Source of the DNA: Thermoflexales bacterium | Lineage (GTDB): Bacteria; Chloroflexota; Anaerolineae; Fen-1058 | Reading direction: 5' to 3' | Assembly: GCA_030834835.1 (NCBI GenBank) | Contig: JAUQXD010000934.1 | Span: forward strand, 1 to 14,846 | DNA: 14,846 nucleotides | Part shown: in pieces, positions 1-9,800 of the stretch | How the letters are laid out: each line of letters opens with the position of its first letter | How positions within the stretch are numbered: the first letter of the stretch is position 1 | Made by a program: the position numbers and the translations under genes | The notes under the pieces: generated by a model | Databases searched by the model: none | Told to the model about the DNA's origin: nothing | Seen by the model: only the letters and a program-made list of their open reading frames with translations

Positions 1-316
1 TCAAGAAGCGTCGCAGGCGTTTCATCAAGGGCAGGGTTTCGTTGAGCCGGATCAATTCGGCAAGAGCCAGTGCGGCGTAAGGGGTTGTCAACTGACCCCA
101 GTTGCGGTGCAGGTTGCGTTCGGGGAAATGTCCCCAATCTAATGGGGCCAGCAGTTCGAAACAGCGCATGAGGGTTGGCGAAGAGGTGACGCATGCCGAC
201 AGATGATCGCGGCATTGCCAGAGCGTGTGCAAATCAGGCCGTTTTTCAGGGGATCGGGCGCTCTCGAACACAAAGGCCCAGAGTGGTAACTGCGTTACAA
301 TAGATTCGTCCGTCAT
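1..316 (-). CDS. Putative insertion-sequence transposase, N-terminal part (cut by left window edge)
   Basis: Seen: an uninterrupted frame of 105 codons begins at ATG 314-316 and runs off the left edge. The start is well supported by AGGAGG (324-329), seven bases upstream. The protein begins MTDESIVTQLPLWAFVFES. It contains LLAPLDWGHFPERNLHRNWG (about residues 55-74), then a helical stretch PYAALALAELIRLNETLPLM and a basic LKRLRRFL-like segment. From memory, the APLDW.HFPER..R.W pattern followed by a leucine-rich helix is typical of N-termini of DDE transposases found in Chloroflexota insertion sequences. The catalytic domain lies outside the window, so the family cannot be fixed. A weak -10-like TAGAAT occurs upstream on the minus strand, without a good -35. 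The palindromes at 392-484 could belong to the element's end. The transposase call is inference; the coding status is fairly secure. Confidence 0.6.
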   Translation of the reverse strand, partial: MTDESIVTQLPLWAFVFESARSPEKRPDLHTLWQCRDHLSACVTSSPTLMRCFELLAPLDWGHFPERNLHRNWGQLTTPYAALALAELIRLNETLPLMKRLRRFL

Positions 317-391
317 GGGAAAGCCTCCTGGGGCAAGAACTTGGGATTGGGCAAATTCCATTCTAGCCCTAAGTAGCCCCGTGACGGACAG

Positions 392-416
392 CGTAATCAG
401 TCCCTGACTGATTACG
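392..416. repeat. Perfect 11-bp inverted repeat with 3-base centre
   Basis: Seen: CGTAATCAGTC (392-402), centre CCT, GACTGATTACG (406-416). It lies 76 bp upstream of the transposase-like start. A wider 9-bp inverted repeat flanks it (GATTGGGCA at 345-353 and TGCCCAATC at 426-434). Plausible roles are the terminal or subterminal repeat of the insertion sequence, a transposase binding site, or an operator for the transposase promoter. The sequence does not choose between these. Confidence 0.7.
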
Positions 417-465
417 TTTTGGCGGTGCCCAATCTGCCGAAAACACGCTGCGGCTCTGGCTTAAG

Positions 466-484
466 CGTAATCAGTCATTGACTG
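466..484. repeat. Second, partly decayed copy of the CGTAATCAGTC palindrome
   Basis: Seen: CGTAATCAGTC (466-476), centre ATT, then GACTG (480-484), after which the match stops. The left arm is identical to 392-402 and lies 74 bp from it in direct orientation, with the preceding G also shared. A half palindrome that stops abruptly is what an element boundary would look like, so the insertion sequence may end near 484. This is inference. Confidence 0.5.
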
Positions 485-556
485 CTCCAACCCTCACTAT
501 TGGCTCAAAGACGTTGCCAGAATACTGCGAAGAGGCCCGGGTATACGCATCATTGA

Positions 557-885
557 ACGAGGGGCAGAATCGCGACAATCACATCGAGCACAGCCGTCGG
601 TTTCGCGGAAGTGGCCTTCGTTTTCGACGATGTCAAATCGCTCTTGCTCACTTCGAATGCCGATAAGGACACACGTTCGCGGCTCAACGCCTTTGCCACG
701 CGGCTCACCGCAACCGATCGGCCGTGGCGCTCGCTTGATCTTGCAGCTTATCGGGATCATCTGTTGGACAGGCGCTATCATGCGGGAACGGTGTCTGCCC
801 TTCTATACCACGCTATTGCGCTCCAGCCGTTATCGACATCGACGGCTGGAGTGCATTTTTAGGCAGAATCTTTACATGCTTGCCT
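557..885 (+). pseudogene. Tyrosine recombinase remnant: N-terminal core-binding domain, frameshifted and truncated
   Basis: Seen: an open frame runs from just after a TGA (554-556) to TAG 860-862. The first usable start codon is GTG 611, with no convincing ribosome binding site. It reads VKSLLLTSNADKDTRSRLNA, then WRSLDLAAYRDHLLDRRYHAG and TVSALL. The pattern of a helix, the phrase SLDLAAYRDHLLDR and then GTVSA matches the SAM-like core-binding domain of phage/XerD-type integrases, where it is normally followed by a helix such as LSTIRARYR..L. Here the frame dies instead. In the next frame (about 800-885) residues such as SSRYRHRRLECIFRQNLYML could be the continuation, implying a frameshift near 800. 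No catalytic domain follows; the giant gene's stop lies ten bases beyond. A same-strand fragment of the next part of such a protein occurs at about 14225-14424. The domain recognition is from memory and the frameshift is inferred. Confidence 0.6.
821..860 (+). terminator. Stem-loop with 10-bp stem and short T run, between recombinase relic and giant gene
   Basis: Seen: CTCCAGCCGT (821-830), an 11-base loop, ACGGCTGGAG (842-851), then TGCATTTTT. In the plus direction this resembles an intrinsic terminator, although four bases separate stem and T run. In the minus direction the hairpin lies 44 bases beyond the giant gene's stop codon, a natural terminator position, but no T run follows on that strand. 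It may still stabilise the mRNA 3' end. It overlaps the last codons of the recombinase relic, so the relic sequence may itself be chance here. Confidence 0.35.
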
Positions 886-894
886 TCGCGGCGA

Positions 895-3800
895 TCATTG
901 ATGCCACGCCAGTCCCACTCCCTGCGTGCCGCTCCGTCTGATCAACGGCAGAGACAACTTGAATTTGGGTTGCGCGACCCAATTGCGCATGACCAGCGGC
1001 AGATACAACTTGAACTCACGCACCGCCAGCGTTACCTCTAACGTCTGCTGGCGTCCGCCGCCTTGCCCGTCGATGCTGAGTGTGTACAAGAACCGGGGTG
1101 TGTCGGCGGTCGTAACAGCCACGAGATAACCGGTGCTGCCCGGCGTTACGACGAGTGTGTTGCTCACTTCGCCCGTCGTCGCATTATCACGCAGGCCGAG
1201 GCTGCTTAGCGCCGGAACAGTGCCCGGATCCACGGTCAACGTGATCGGGGTTGTCCAGCCGTCCAGCGCCAGCACGTCCAACTCAAACATCGCCGTCATG
1301 GGTTTTCCGGCTGCTACGGTGAGGTTCGACGGCGTGGCCGTGAGATTGAAGCGCGGCTTCGAGACTGTGAGCGTGATCGTCGTCGTCGCGGTCAACAAAC
1401 CGTCGTCGCCACCGATCGCGATCGGGTAGATGCCGCTCGCCAGCAGGTCGGTATCGGTGATGGTGAGTGTGGCGTTGTTGCCCGGCTCGATCGAATCGTC
1501 ATCAAACGACCACAACAAGCCGATTGGCGCGTTCTTCACGCTCAACCCGATCGGCCGGGTGGCGCCATTCAGGCCCGCGCTGGACACCCTCACATCAAGC
1601 GATTCAGCAATGCCCAGTGATAGCGTGTGCGGGCTGGCGTCGAGCGTAAAGGCCCGCACACTCACCGCCACGGTGATCTCGAAGGTGCGCGAGAGGCCGC
1701 TGCCCGTGGCGATGATGGGCACCACGTAGTTGCCCGCCGGCAGTGATTCAGTTGTTGACAACACGATCGATTCGTTGACGCCCGTCAGCGTGGGCGTGAT
1801 GTGTTCGTCGGCGAACAGCGCGTTGAGGCCGTTGACGCTGGACGTACACGTTGTACCGCTTAGCCGCACACAGCCCGTCTGGAAACTGACCACGCCCGGA
1901 TACGGTTCGTGATCGGTCGTGACCGGCAACGACGTGTTGTGGCTTTGCCCCGCAATCAGATTGATCGGGCCGGTGGGGCCGCCGAGAGTGATCGCGGCGT
2001 TGGCCGGTACGCCGATGATGGTCTGCGCCGTTGACACGTGGCCGGTTTCGTTATCGATCGCTTGTACCGTCAACGAGTAAGGTTTATCCGGCTCAAGCGC
2101 GGTGACAAGCGCCGAGGTTAAATTACCCACCGAGATCACTTGCGTCGTGGTCAGCGTCGGTGCGGACACTTTCAGCACGTAGTGATCTGCATCGGCGCTG
2201 GGATGCGGTTGCCACTGCACGCCCAGTTCGCGGAAGCCCGGCGTGACCGTCATCACCGCCGTCCACGTCAGCGGCCACGTCGCGACATGATTGACCACGA
2301 TGGTCTGCGGCGCATACTGGCGTACCGGCGGGTTGCGCCCGTCATTCACCTCAAACCAGATGTGATACGTGCCGCTGGGCAGTTGATTGAGATCGTAGGT
2401 GTATGTCTGCAACGTACCATTGATCCAGTTGGGATCAGGCGAAGTGAGATTCGCGACTAACGCCCGTCCCGAGAAAGTGAAGTCGTCGATGATGGGGTTG
2501 GCGAAAATGCCGATCGGTGTGCCGAGCTCATCGGATGTCAGCCGCCAGTTCAGCGCCAGCGAGGTCGTGCCGCTGATAGCCGCCGATAGATCGCTCAACG
2601 CCGGGGCGGGATTGCTGCCCAGGGCAGTGAGCAAGTAGCGATCGGTGGAGGTGAAGGTACCGTTCAACTTCAACTCCCATGTGCCGGTCTGCGCCTGATG
2701 CACGATGTATTGTGTTTGGACATCGGGCCGCGTGGCGAGATCAAACATCGGCGCCAGTTGCAGCGCGGGCGAGCCGCCGTTCACGCCCATCAAGAACCAC
2801 GTGTACACATAGCCGTCGATCACGTTCACATTCGGCACGGTGAGCAGCACGCTCTGCGTGGCGTGATCGCGGACTTCCAGCGTCACCGTTCCGCCGTTAA
2901 GTTCGACGTAGGGACTGGCGTTCTTGAAGGCGACGTTGTTGAACTGCGATACGCCTTGCACGAAGACATCAATCGCGCCGACATTGGGCGAAGCGTTGAC
3001 CAAGCGCACGCGCGCATGACCCCACGCGGGCAAGCGGTTGTCGTCGATGAGCAGCAGCGTTTGTGTCTGCGTCACATAGTCCAGCGCGACCAGCGTGTGA
3101 TCGGCCTCGCTCTGCAAAGCGATTGAGCCGCTGGTCAACACCGTGTGAGTCGCATCAGCCGTGGTCAGTTGGAAGTCGATCGAGTCACCCGCAAAACCGT
3201 TGTAAGCCGTGGTGGCGCTGTACGGCAGATTGTCAAAGAGCGTGATGCCCTGTGTCCACAACTCGATCGGTTGATCGGCGGCGATGGCGTTCACCAGCCG
3301 CAAGTGAGAAAGCGGCAGCGTGTCGGCCTTCAACAGCAACTGCGCGGACGGCGTGCCATTGACGCGCCCCAGGGCGATGAGGCTGTACGTGCCGCGCCCC
3401 GTCAGTGTGACGTTGGGCAGCTGCGCCAGCAGTTGATTGGTCCCCGCCGCATAGACCTCAAACGTGTAGGTCTGGCTCGCGTCGAGGTTGACGCCATCGG
3501 TCACGGACTGCGGTGCAACATCGCCGAACAACACACGGCCATCACCGGCCAGCACCACATCGATGTTGGCGGCATCCGCTAATCCGTGCGCAAAGCGGAT
3601 CGTCGCCTGACCTGCCGCCGGAGCAACACCCTGCGCCACATCAAGCGTAACAGTCTGGGTCACATCGCCCGCCGCGATCAAACGATGCACAGCGTTGCCC
3701 GTGAGCGTGATCGGGGTGGACGACGCGATCGGGCCGGGTTGATTAGCCGGGACGAATTCGAGGGTGTGTGATCCCGCATCGATCACTTGCTCGTTCGATT

Positions 3801-6800
3801 CCGCGCCGAAACTCACATTAGCAAACACCTTCACGCCGTCGATCAGCACATCGAGCGCGCCGAGATCCGATCGGGCGTGAGTGAACCGCAGCAAGGCCGA
3901 TTGGTTCGCCTTCTGCACCGTATCCGGCGTGGCGCACAGCGGTGCATTCGTCGTCGTCGCTGAAACATCGCGCGTGTAGGTCAGCACTTCGGCGAACTGC
4001 ACATTGGCGGGCAAGTTGTTCGGCGTGATCTCTGTGCCGAGCGGTGTCATCAACGTGAGCGTGGGCACACTTTGACTGCGTTGCAAAGCAAAGATCACAT
4101 CGGTGGTGGCGGTGATGGGTTGCGGCACCCTGATGGTGTCACCCACGAAGCGAATGCCGTTGAACTCGGATGTCGCATTAAGCGCAAGTCCGTTGCGGCG
4201 CGCGGCTTGCCATTGTTCGATCGCCGCATTCACTTGCGGCGGCTGAACCAGCGTATAGTTATCCACGTTGCCAACAGTGAGGTTGCCCTGACTATCGACG
4301 AAGAACCCGGCGTTGTAACCCAGCAGCGACACCGTGCCCTTTACGCCCCAGCGATCGCCCTCGAATTCCCCGAAGGCCGTGCTGGCGTTGAAGAGGTAAT
4401 CGGCCGACGGGATGGTGAGGCTTTCCGTCCAGCAGATCTGGCAGTTGCCGCACCAGTAGTAGGGGACACCCAGCCAGCCTTCGCGCCAGCCGCACTCGCA
4501 GCACGGATAAGGCAGTGACGTGCCGTTGAAGATCGCGCCCTTCGCCAGCCCCACTTGCATGTTGCCGCTGCCGTTCATGTGGAATCCGCGATAGTCGCTC
4601 CAGGCGTTGAAAGCGATGTCGCCCTTTGCCACGATCATGTTGACCCATAACGTGGCGCTGAAACTATGATCGGTCATGTGCGCCGATGCGCCGCCCACCT
4701 GGAAGACGAAGACACGCACCGCACCGCTCAACAGCAGATCAAACGGACTGGTCTTGAGGGTCGCGGTCGCATCGGCGCTGAGCACCGTAAAGCCCGCGAT
4801 CTTCTTGCCCGCCGCAATCTGGATGCCCACATCCACTTGCGTCGAAGTTGGACCGAGCGTGACTGCGCCTTCGATGCCGGTGATGAAGAAGCCCGTAGTG
4901 CCGATGGCGATCTGACATTGAAGGTTGAACGAGGCGTTCTTCAGCGCGAAGCCGTTGGTTTCTTCGGGGCGCAACACCAACTCCGTTTGACCCTGAGCGT
5001 TGGTCCAGATGGTCGCTCCCACGCCGACACCCTGGCAGCCCGCCGCGCCGCCGACACCGGGGAAGGTGGCAAAGCCGGTCGCGCTGATTTCGTAGCCGCT
5101 GCTTATGGGCGTCAGCGCGCCGCTGAGCGCCAGGCCAAAGCCGCCCGCCTTGATGGTGGGTAACGTGAATTTGCCGCCGCCGATGCTCACACTGCCCGGA
5201 TTGCCCGGCCGGATCACGACGTTGTACACAGCCGCCGACGCGCCGCCAAAACCGCTCGGGGTGGTGAAGCCCGCCGCGCCCGCCATGAACGAACCATCGG
5301 GATTGATCGAGACATTGCTGACGTTCAAGCCCATGCCCGCGATGGTCAACGTGAAGGCATCGACCTGACCGCTCATGTTGCCCGCATCGTCCATGTTCAC
5401 GCGCCCGCTGGCCGAAGCATTGGAGCCGGGGATCTTGATCGCCACGGTGCCCGACAGATTCAGTCGATACGACAGACCGCCGTTGGTCAGTTGCAGTCCG
5501 GCTTGTGCATTGCTAACGCTGAAGCCCGACGCCCCGCCGATCTTGAAATCGGGAATGGGGAAGGTCAACGAACCGCCGCCGATGCTGAGTCCGTTGGCAT
5601 TGATGACGACGTTGTTGACGCCGCCCGATGCGCCGCCTAACTTCGCGGGCAGTTGCAACGTGCCGCTCACCACCGATAGGCCACTGTTGTTCATCGTCAC
5701 GTTGCTCAGGTTCAACGTCGCGCCGCCGAAGGTCAAGGCCATGGCCGAGACCGTAGCCGTGAATTGCCCGTTCGAGTTGATGCTCCCGCCGATGCCGATG
5801 TTCTGGCTGTTGCTGGGCAAGCGCAGTTGCAGCGTGCCGCTGATGCCGAAGGTATAGCCACTGGGAATTGAGCCGAGTGTCGCCGTCGGCGCAGCAATCT
5901 TGACCTTGCTCCCGTCGCCGATGTTGATGTCGGCCAGCGTCAGTTGACCGCCGCCCAGATGCAAGCCCGTCCCGTCGATGCTGACACCGTTGATCGTCAC
6001 GACCGCACTACCTAAACTCGCGGGCATCTTCAACGAGGCCGCGCCGACGGTGAGGCCGCTGTTCACCACGCCTACATTCGTCATCGTCAGCGTGCCACCG
6101 GCTACCGTCAACTTGATCAGATCGACCGTGCCGCTGATCTGGCCGTCATCGCGAATCGAGAAGGCCAGCGTCGAGGTGACCACATTCCCCGGCAAATTAA
6201 GGCTCAGTTTGCCGCCGAAAGCGAAACTGTATTTGTTGTTGACTTGCGTCAACTGCGCGTTGGCATTGATGATCTTGACTTTGCTGCCATCGCCCCACTT
6301 GATGTCCGGCAGTGAAATTCCGGCGCTGCCTAAACTCAAACTGCCCGGCTGACCCGGATAGACCACCACATTGCTCACGCTGGCCGAGCCGCCGCCGAAG
6401 CCGCCCGGCAGTGCCAGCGTCGCCGACGCGATGGCGACTGAGCCATCCGCATTGATGCTGATATTGTTGACGCTCAAGTTCAGCCCGGCCACCGTCAGTG
6501 TGAAGGCGTTGACGCGCCCGCTGATGTTGCCCGCATTGTCCATCTGCACCAGACCTTGCGCGGATGCGCTCGTGCCGGGCAGCGTAATGGCAATCGTGCC
6601 GCTGAGGGCCATCTGATACGACATCGCGCCATTGGTGTTGACCAGGTTCAGGCTCGCCAGCGCATTGCTCACGCCAAAGCCCGACGTGCCACCAATCTTG
6701 AAATTGGGAATCGGGAAGCTGGCCGCGCCGCTGCCGATGCTCAAGCCGTTCGCGTCGATGCGAATATCGGCGACCTGACCGGAGACGCCGCCCAACTTCG

Positions 6801-9800
6801 CGGGCAGTTGCAGCGTGCCGCTCACGACCGATAGGCCGGTGTTGTCCATCGAGATGCGGTTGAGCTGCAAAGTGGCTTTCGCCAGCGTCAGGCTGATCGA
6901 CGAGATCGTAGCGGTGAATTGCCCGCTTGTATTCACGGTTCCGTTGATCACGATGTCCTGACTGTTGTCCGGCAAGCGCAATTGCAGGGTCCCGTTGATG
7001 CCAAACGTATACCCCTCGATCGTGTTGCTCAACGTCGCCGTAGGATTGGCGATCTTGACCTTGCTGCCGTCGCCGATGTTGATGTCGGCCACGGAGAAAG
7101 TGCCCGCACTGACGCTGAGGCCGTTCGCGTCGATGGTCACATCGTTGACGGTGGCCAGCCCGCCGCCCAGACTGGATGGCAGTTTCAACTGCGCCGTCTC
7201 GACGCTGAGGCCGCTGTTGGTCACGGCGATGTTCGTCATCGTCAACGTGCCACCCGCCAGCGACAGATTGAGCACATTCACCGTGCCCGTCAGTTGGCCG
7301 CCGTTCGTAACGGTGAAGCCCAGCGTCGAACTGAGGTTGTTGTTCGGCAGGGTCAGGCTCAACGTACCCTGCGCGCTGAATTGGTACTGATAATTCAGTA
7401 CGGTCAATTGCGCGCTGGGCTGGGTGATCTTGACCTTGCTGCCGTCACCCCACTTGATGTCGGGCAAAGCCAATGTGCCTTCGGCCAGTGTCAAACCCGA
7501 TTGATCGATCGTCAACCCACCGATCGTTGCTACCGTACCGCCCAGGCTCGCCGGGAGTTGCAGCACCGCCGAATCGACGCTCAAGCCCGCGTTGCTCACC
7601 ACCACGTCCGTCATCACCAGCGTCGAACCCGCCATTGTCAGGTGCAGCGAACTCAACGTGCCCGTCATCTGCCCATTCTGCATGGCGAAGCCTAACGTCG
7701 TGGTCAGTGCGTTACTCGGCAAATTGAGATTCAAAGTACCAGTCACGGCAAATTGATATTGTCCTTGCCCGATGCTCAACTGCGCCAGCGATTGCGTGAT
7801 CGAAATCTTCTGCCCGTCGCCAATCTTGATCACGGGCAAACTGAATGTGCCATTGCCCAAAGTCAACCCGTCTGCGCCGATGGTCACATCGCTCAGCACT
7901 GTCACCGCGCTGCCCAGACTCGCGGGCAATTGCAGCACTGCCGCATCGACACTCAAACCCGTGTTGCTCACCACCACATCCGTCATCACCAGCGTCGAAC
8001 CGGCCATCGTCAGATGCAGTGAACTCAACGTGCCCGTCATCTGGCCGTTCTGCATCGCAAAGCCCAACGTCGTCGTCAGCACATTGCTCGGCAAATTGAG
8101 GTTCAGCGTTCCGCTCACTGCAAATTGATACTGCCCTTGCCCGATGCTCAACTGCGCCAGCGATTGCGTGATCGAAATCCTCTGCCCGTCGCCGATCTTG
8201 ATCACGGGCAGACTGAACGTGCCATTGCCTAAAGTCAACCCGTCTGCGCCGATGTTCACATCGCTCAGCATTGTCACCGCGCTGCCCAGACTCGACGGCA
8301 GGGCCAACGTCGCCGTCATCACCGACAGCCCGCTGTTGCTTACCGCGATGTCCGTCATGGTCAACATCGCGCCCGCCACCGTCAGGTTCAAGTTGCTCAG
8401 CGTGCCCGTCATCTGACCGCCCTGCGTGAGCGTGAACCCCAGCGTCGTCGTGAGGTTGTTGCCCGGCAAGGTCAGGCTCAACGTGCCGTTGGCGCTGAAC
8501 TGATACGTGTCCGTCATCACCGATAGATGCGCACTCGGTTGAATAAGCTTGACCTTGCTGCCATCGCCCCACTTGATGTCCGGCAACGTGATACTGCCGT
8601 CTTCAAGTATCAAGCCGCTTGATGTGATCGTCAGGTTGTGGATCGTGCTGCTGGCCCCGCCCAGGGACACCGGCAGCGTAATCACCGCCGATGGGATGGC
8701 GATGCCGGTATTGGACAGCGTCATGCTGGGTGCCACCGTCACGGTCACGCCGCCCACTGCAAAGTCAAACGCGCCCAGCGTGCCGCTGTAGATCAGACCA
8801 CTGCTCGCGCCGCTGACGTACAGATCAACGCCGGTCGTAATGGTGATGTCCTTGACGGCCACGTTCAGATTCGCGTTGACGCTGAATTGATCGATCGGGA
8901 TGTTGATGTCCGAGACCACGACATTCGTCAACACAAAACCGGCCGCGCTCGTGATCAGATCATCCGGTGTCCCGATCGGCACGGCGACGCCCGTCGTGAT
9001 CGGCGCGCTGAATGTGCCCGTGACGACATTCAAGGTCGAGCCGTTCGCAATCACCGTCACCTTGCCGGTTGCGGTCAGTGTCGTAGTGTCATAGATCACG
9101 CTGTCCGCCGGATCGGTCAGGAAGAGGTAGTGGCCCAATCGGATGTTGCCGGTTGCCCGCGTTTGTCCGTTGCCTAAATCGGTGAAGGTGTCGGCCATCA
9201 CGCTGATCACGCCGATGGTGCGCGTTTGCGGGCCGGTGGAGAAGAAGGCCGCGCTGATGATGTGATTCGCGGTTACATTGCTAAACGTGTACGACCCGAT
9301 CGCGCCTTGTGAAATCCCATCGACCGCCACATCGTCGGTGGCATAGCCTGCATCCGGGGCGATGGTGAAGGTGATGGAACTGCCTGTGGTGACGGCTTGC
9401 GGCGTGCCCGGCGTGATGCTGCCGCCCGGTCCCGCATTCGGCGTGATGGTGAAGAGATTGTTCGCAAACGACGCGCTGATGGTGTGATGGGCCGCGATAT
9501 TGCTAAACGTGTACGTCCCGACCGCACCTTGCGACACCCCATCGACCACCACATCTGCAATGGAATAGCCGGAATCCGGCGTGATCGTGAACATGAGGCT
9601 CGCGCCGTAATTTACGGTCTGCGGCGTGCCCGGAGTGATCGAACCGTTCGCGCCCGCCGTCGGCGTGATGGTGTAGGTGTTGATGGCGAACGACGCACTG
9701 ATGATGTGATTGGCCGTCACGGTGCTAAACGTGTACGACTCGCTCGCGCCTTGTAATACGCCATCGACGCCCGCCTCAGCCACGTGATAACCCGTATCCG

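Larger units (their letters stand above)
5197..8619 (-). repeat. Nine tandem ~125-residue beta-rich repeats (units A-I), family not recognised
   Basis: Seen: unit starts fall at residues 1599, 1724, 1848, 1972, 2097, 2222, 2357, 2482 and 2607, ending at 2739. A half unit precedes (about 1545-1598) and a degenerate start follows at 2740. The consensus runs: NGL.L..GT..LPDIKWGDGSKVKI, then P.A.L......Y.F...GTL.L.LP.N, then L.F....GQ.TGT...L.LT.AG.TLTMT, then I.V.NSGLSV..A.L.LPASLGG....V.DV.IDA. Alternating hydrophobic residues and almost no charge imply long beta-strands, perhaps a solenoid or a groove. Units carry two core variants: DIKWGDGSKVKI or DINIGDGSKVKIA, and FPIP(N/D)FKIGG. No enzyme motif is visible. 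Confidence 0.85.

Noticed and set aside
630..941. 103-codon plus-strand frame overlapping the first recombinase relic
   Set aside because: Most of it is out of phase with the integrase-like sequence. Only its middle (about 800-885) may be the frameshifted continuation, which is noted in the pseudogene entry; the remainder runs into the giant gene's 3' end antisense.
6919..7695. Long plus-strand open frame (258 codons) opposite the giant gene
   Set aside because: It mirrors the repeat units of the minus-strand gene, is rich in Arg/His/Gln from antisense codons and has no ribosome binding site. It is a shadow of the repeat DNA. The same applies to the plus-strand frames at 2698-3582, 4072-5163, 5375-5857, 8638-9177 and 9397-11070.
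7712..8572. 286-codon minus-strand frame overlapping units A-C in another phase
   Set aside because: It repeats itself with the same 372-bp period as the real frame and has a skewed Asp/Arg/Gln/His composition. It is an alternative-phase echo of the repeats.
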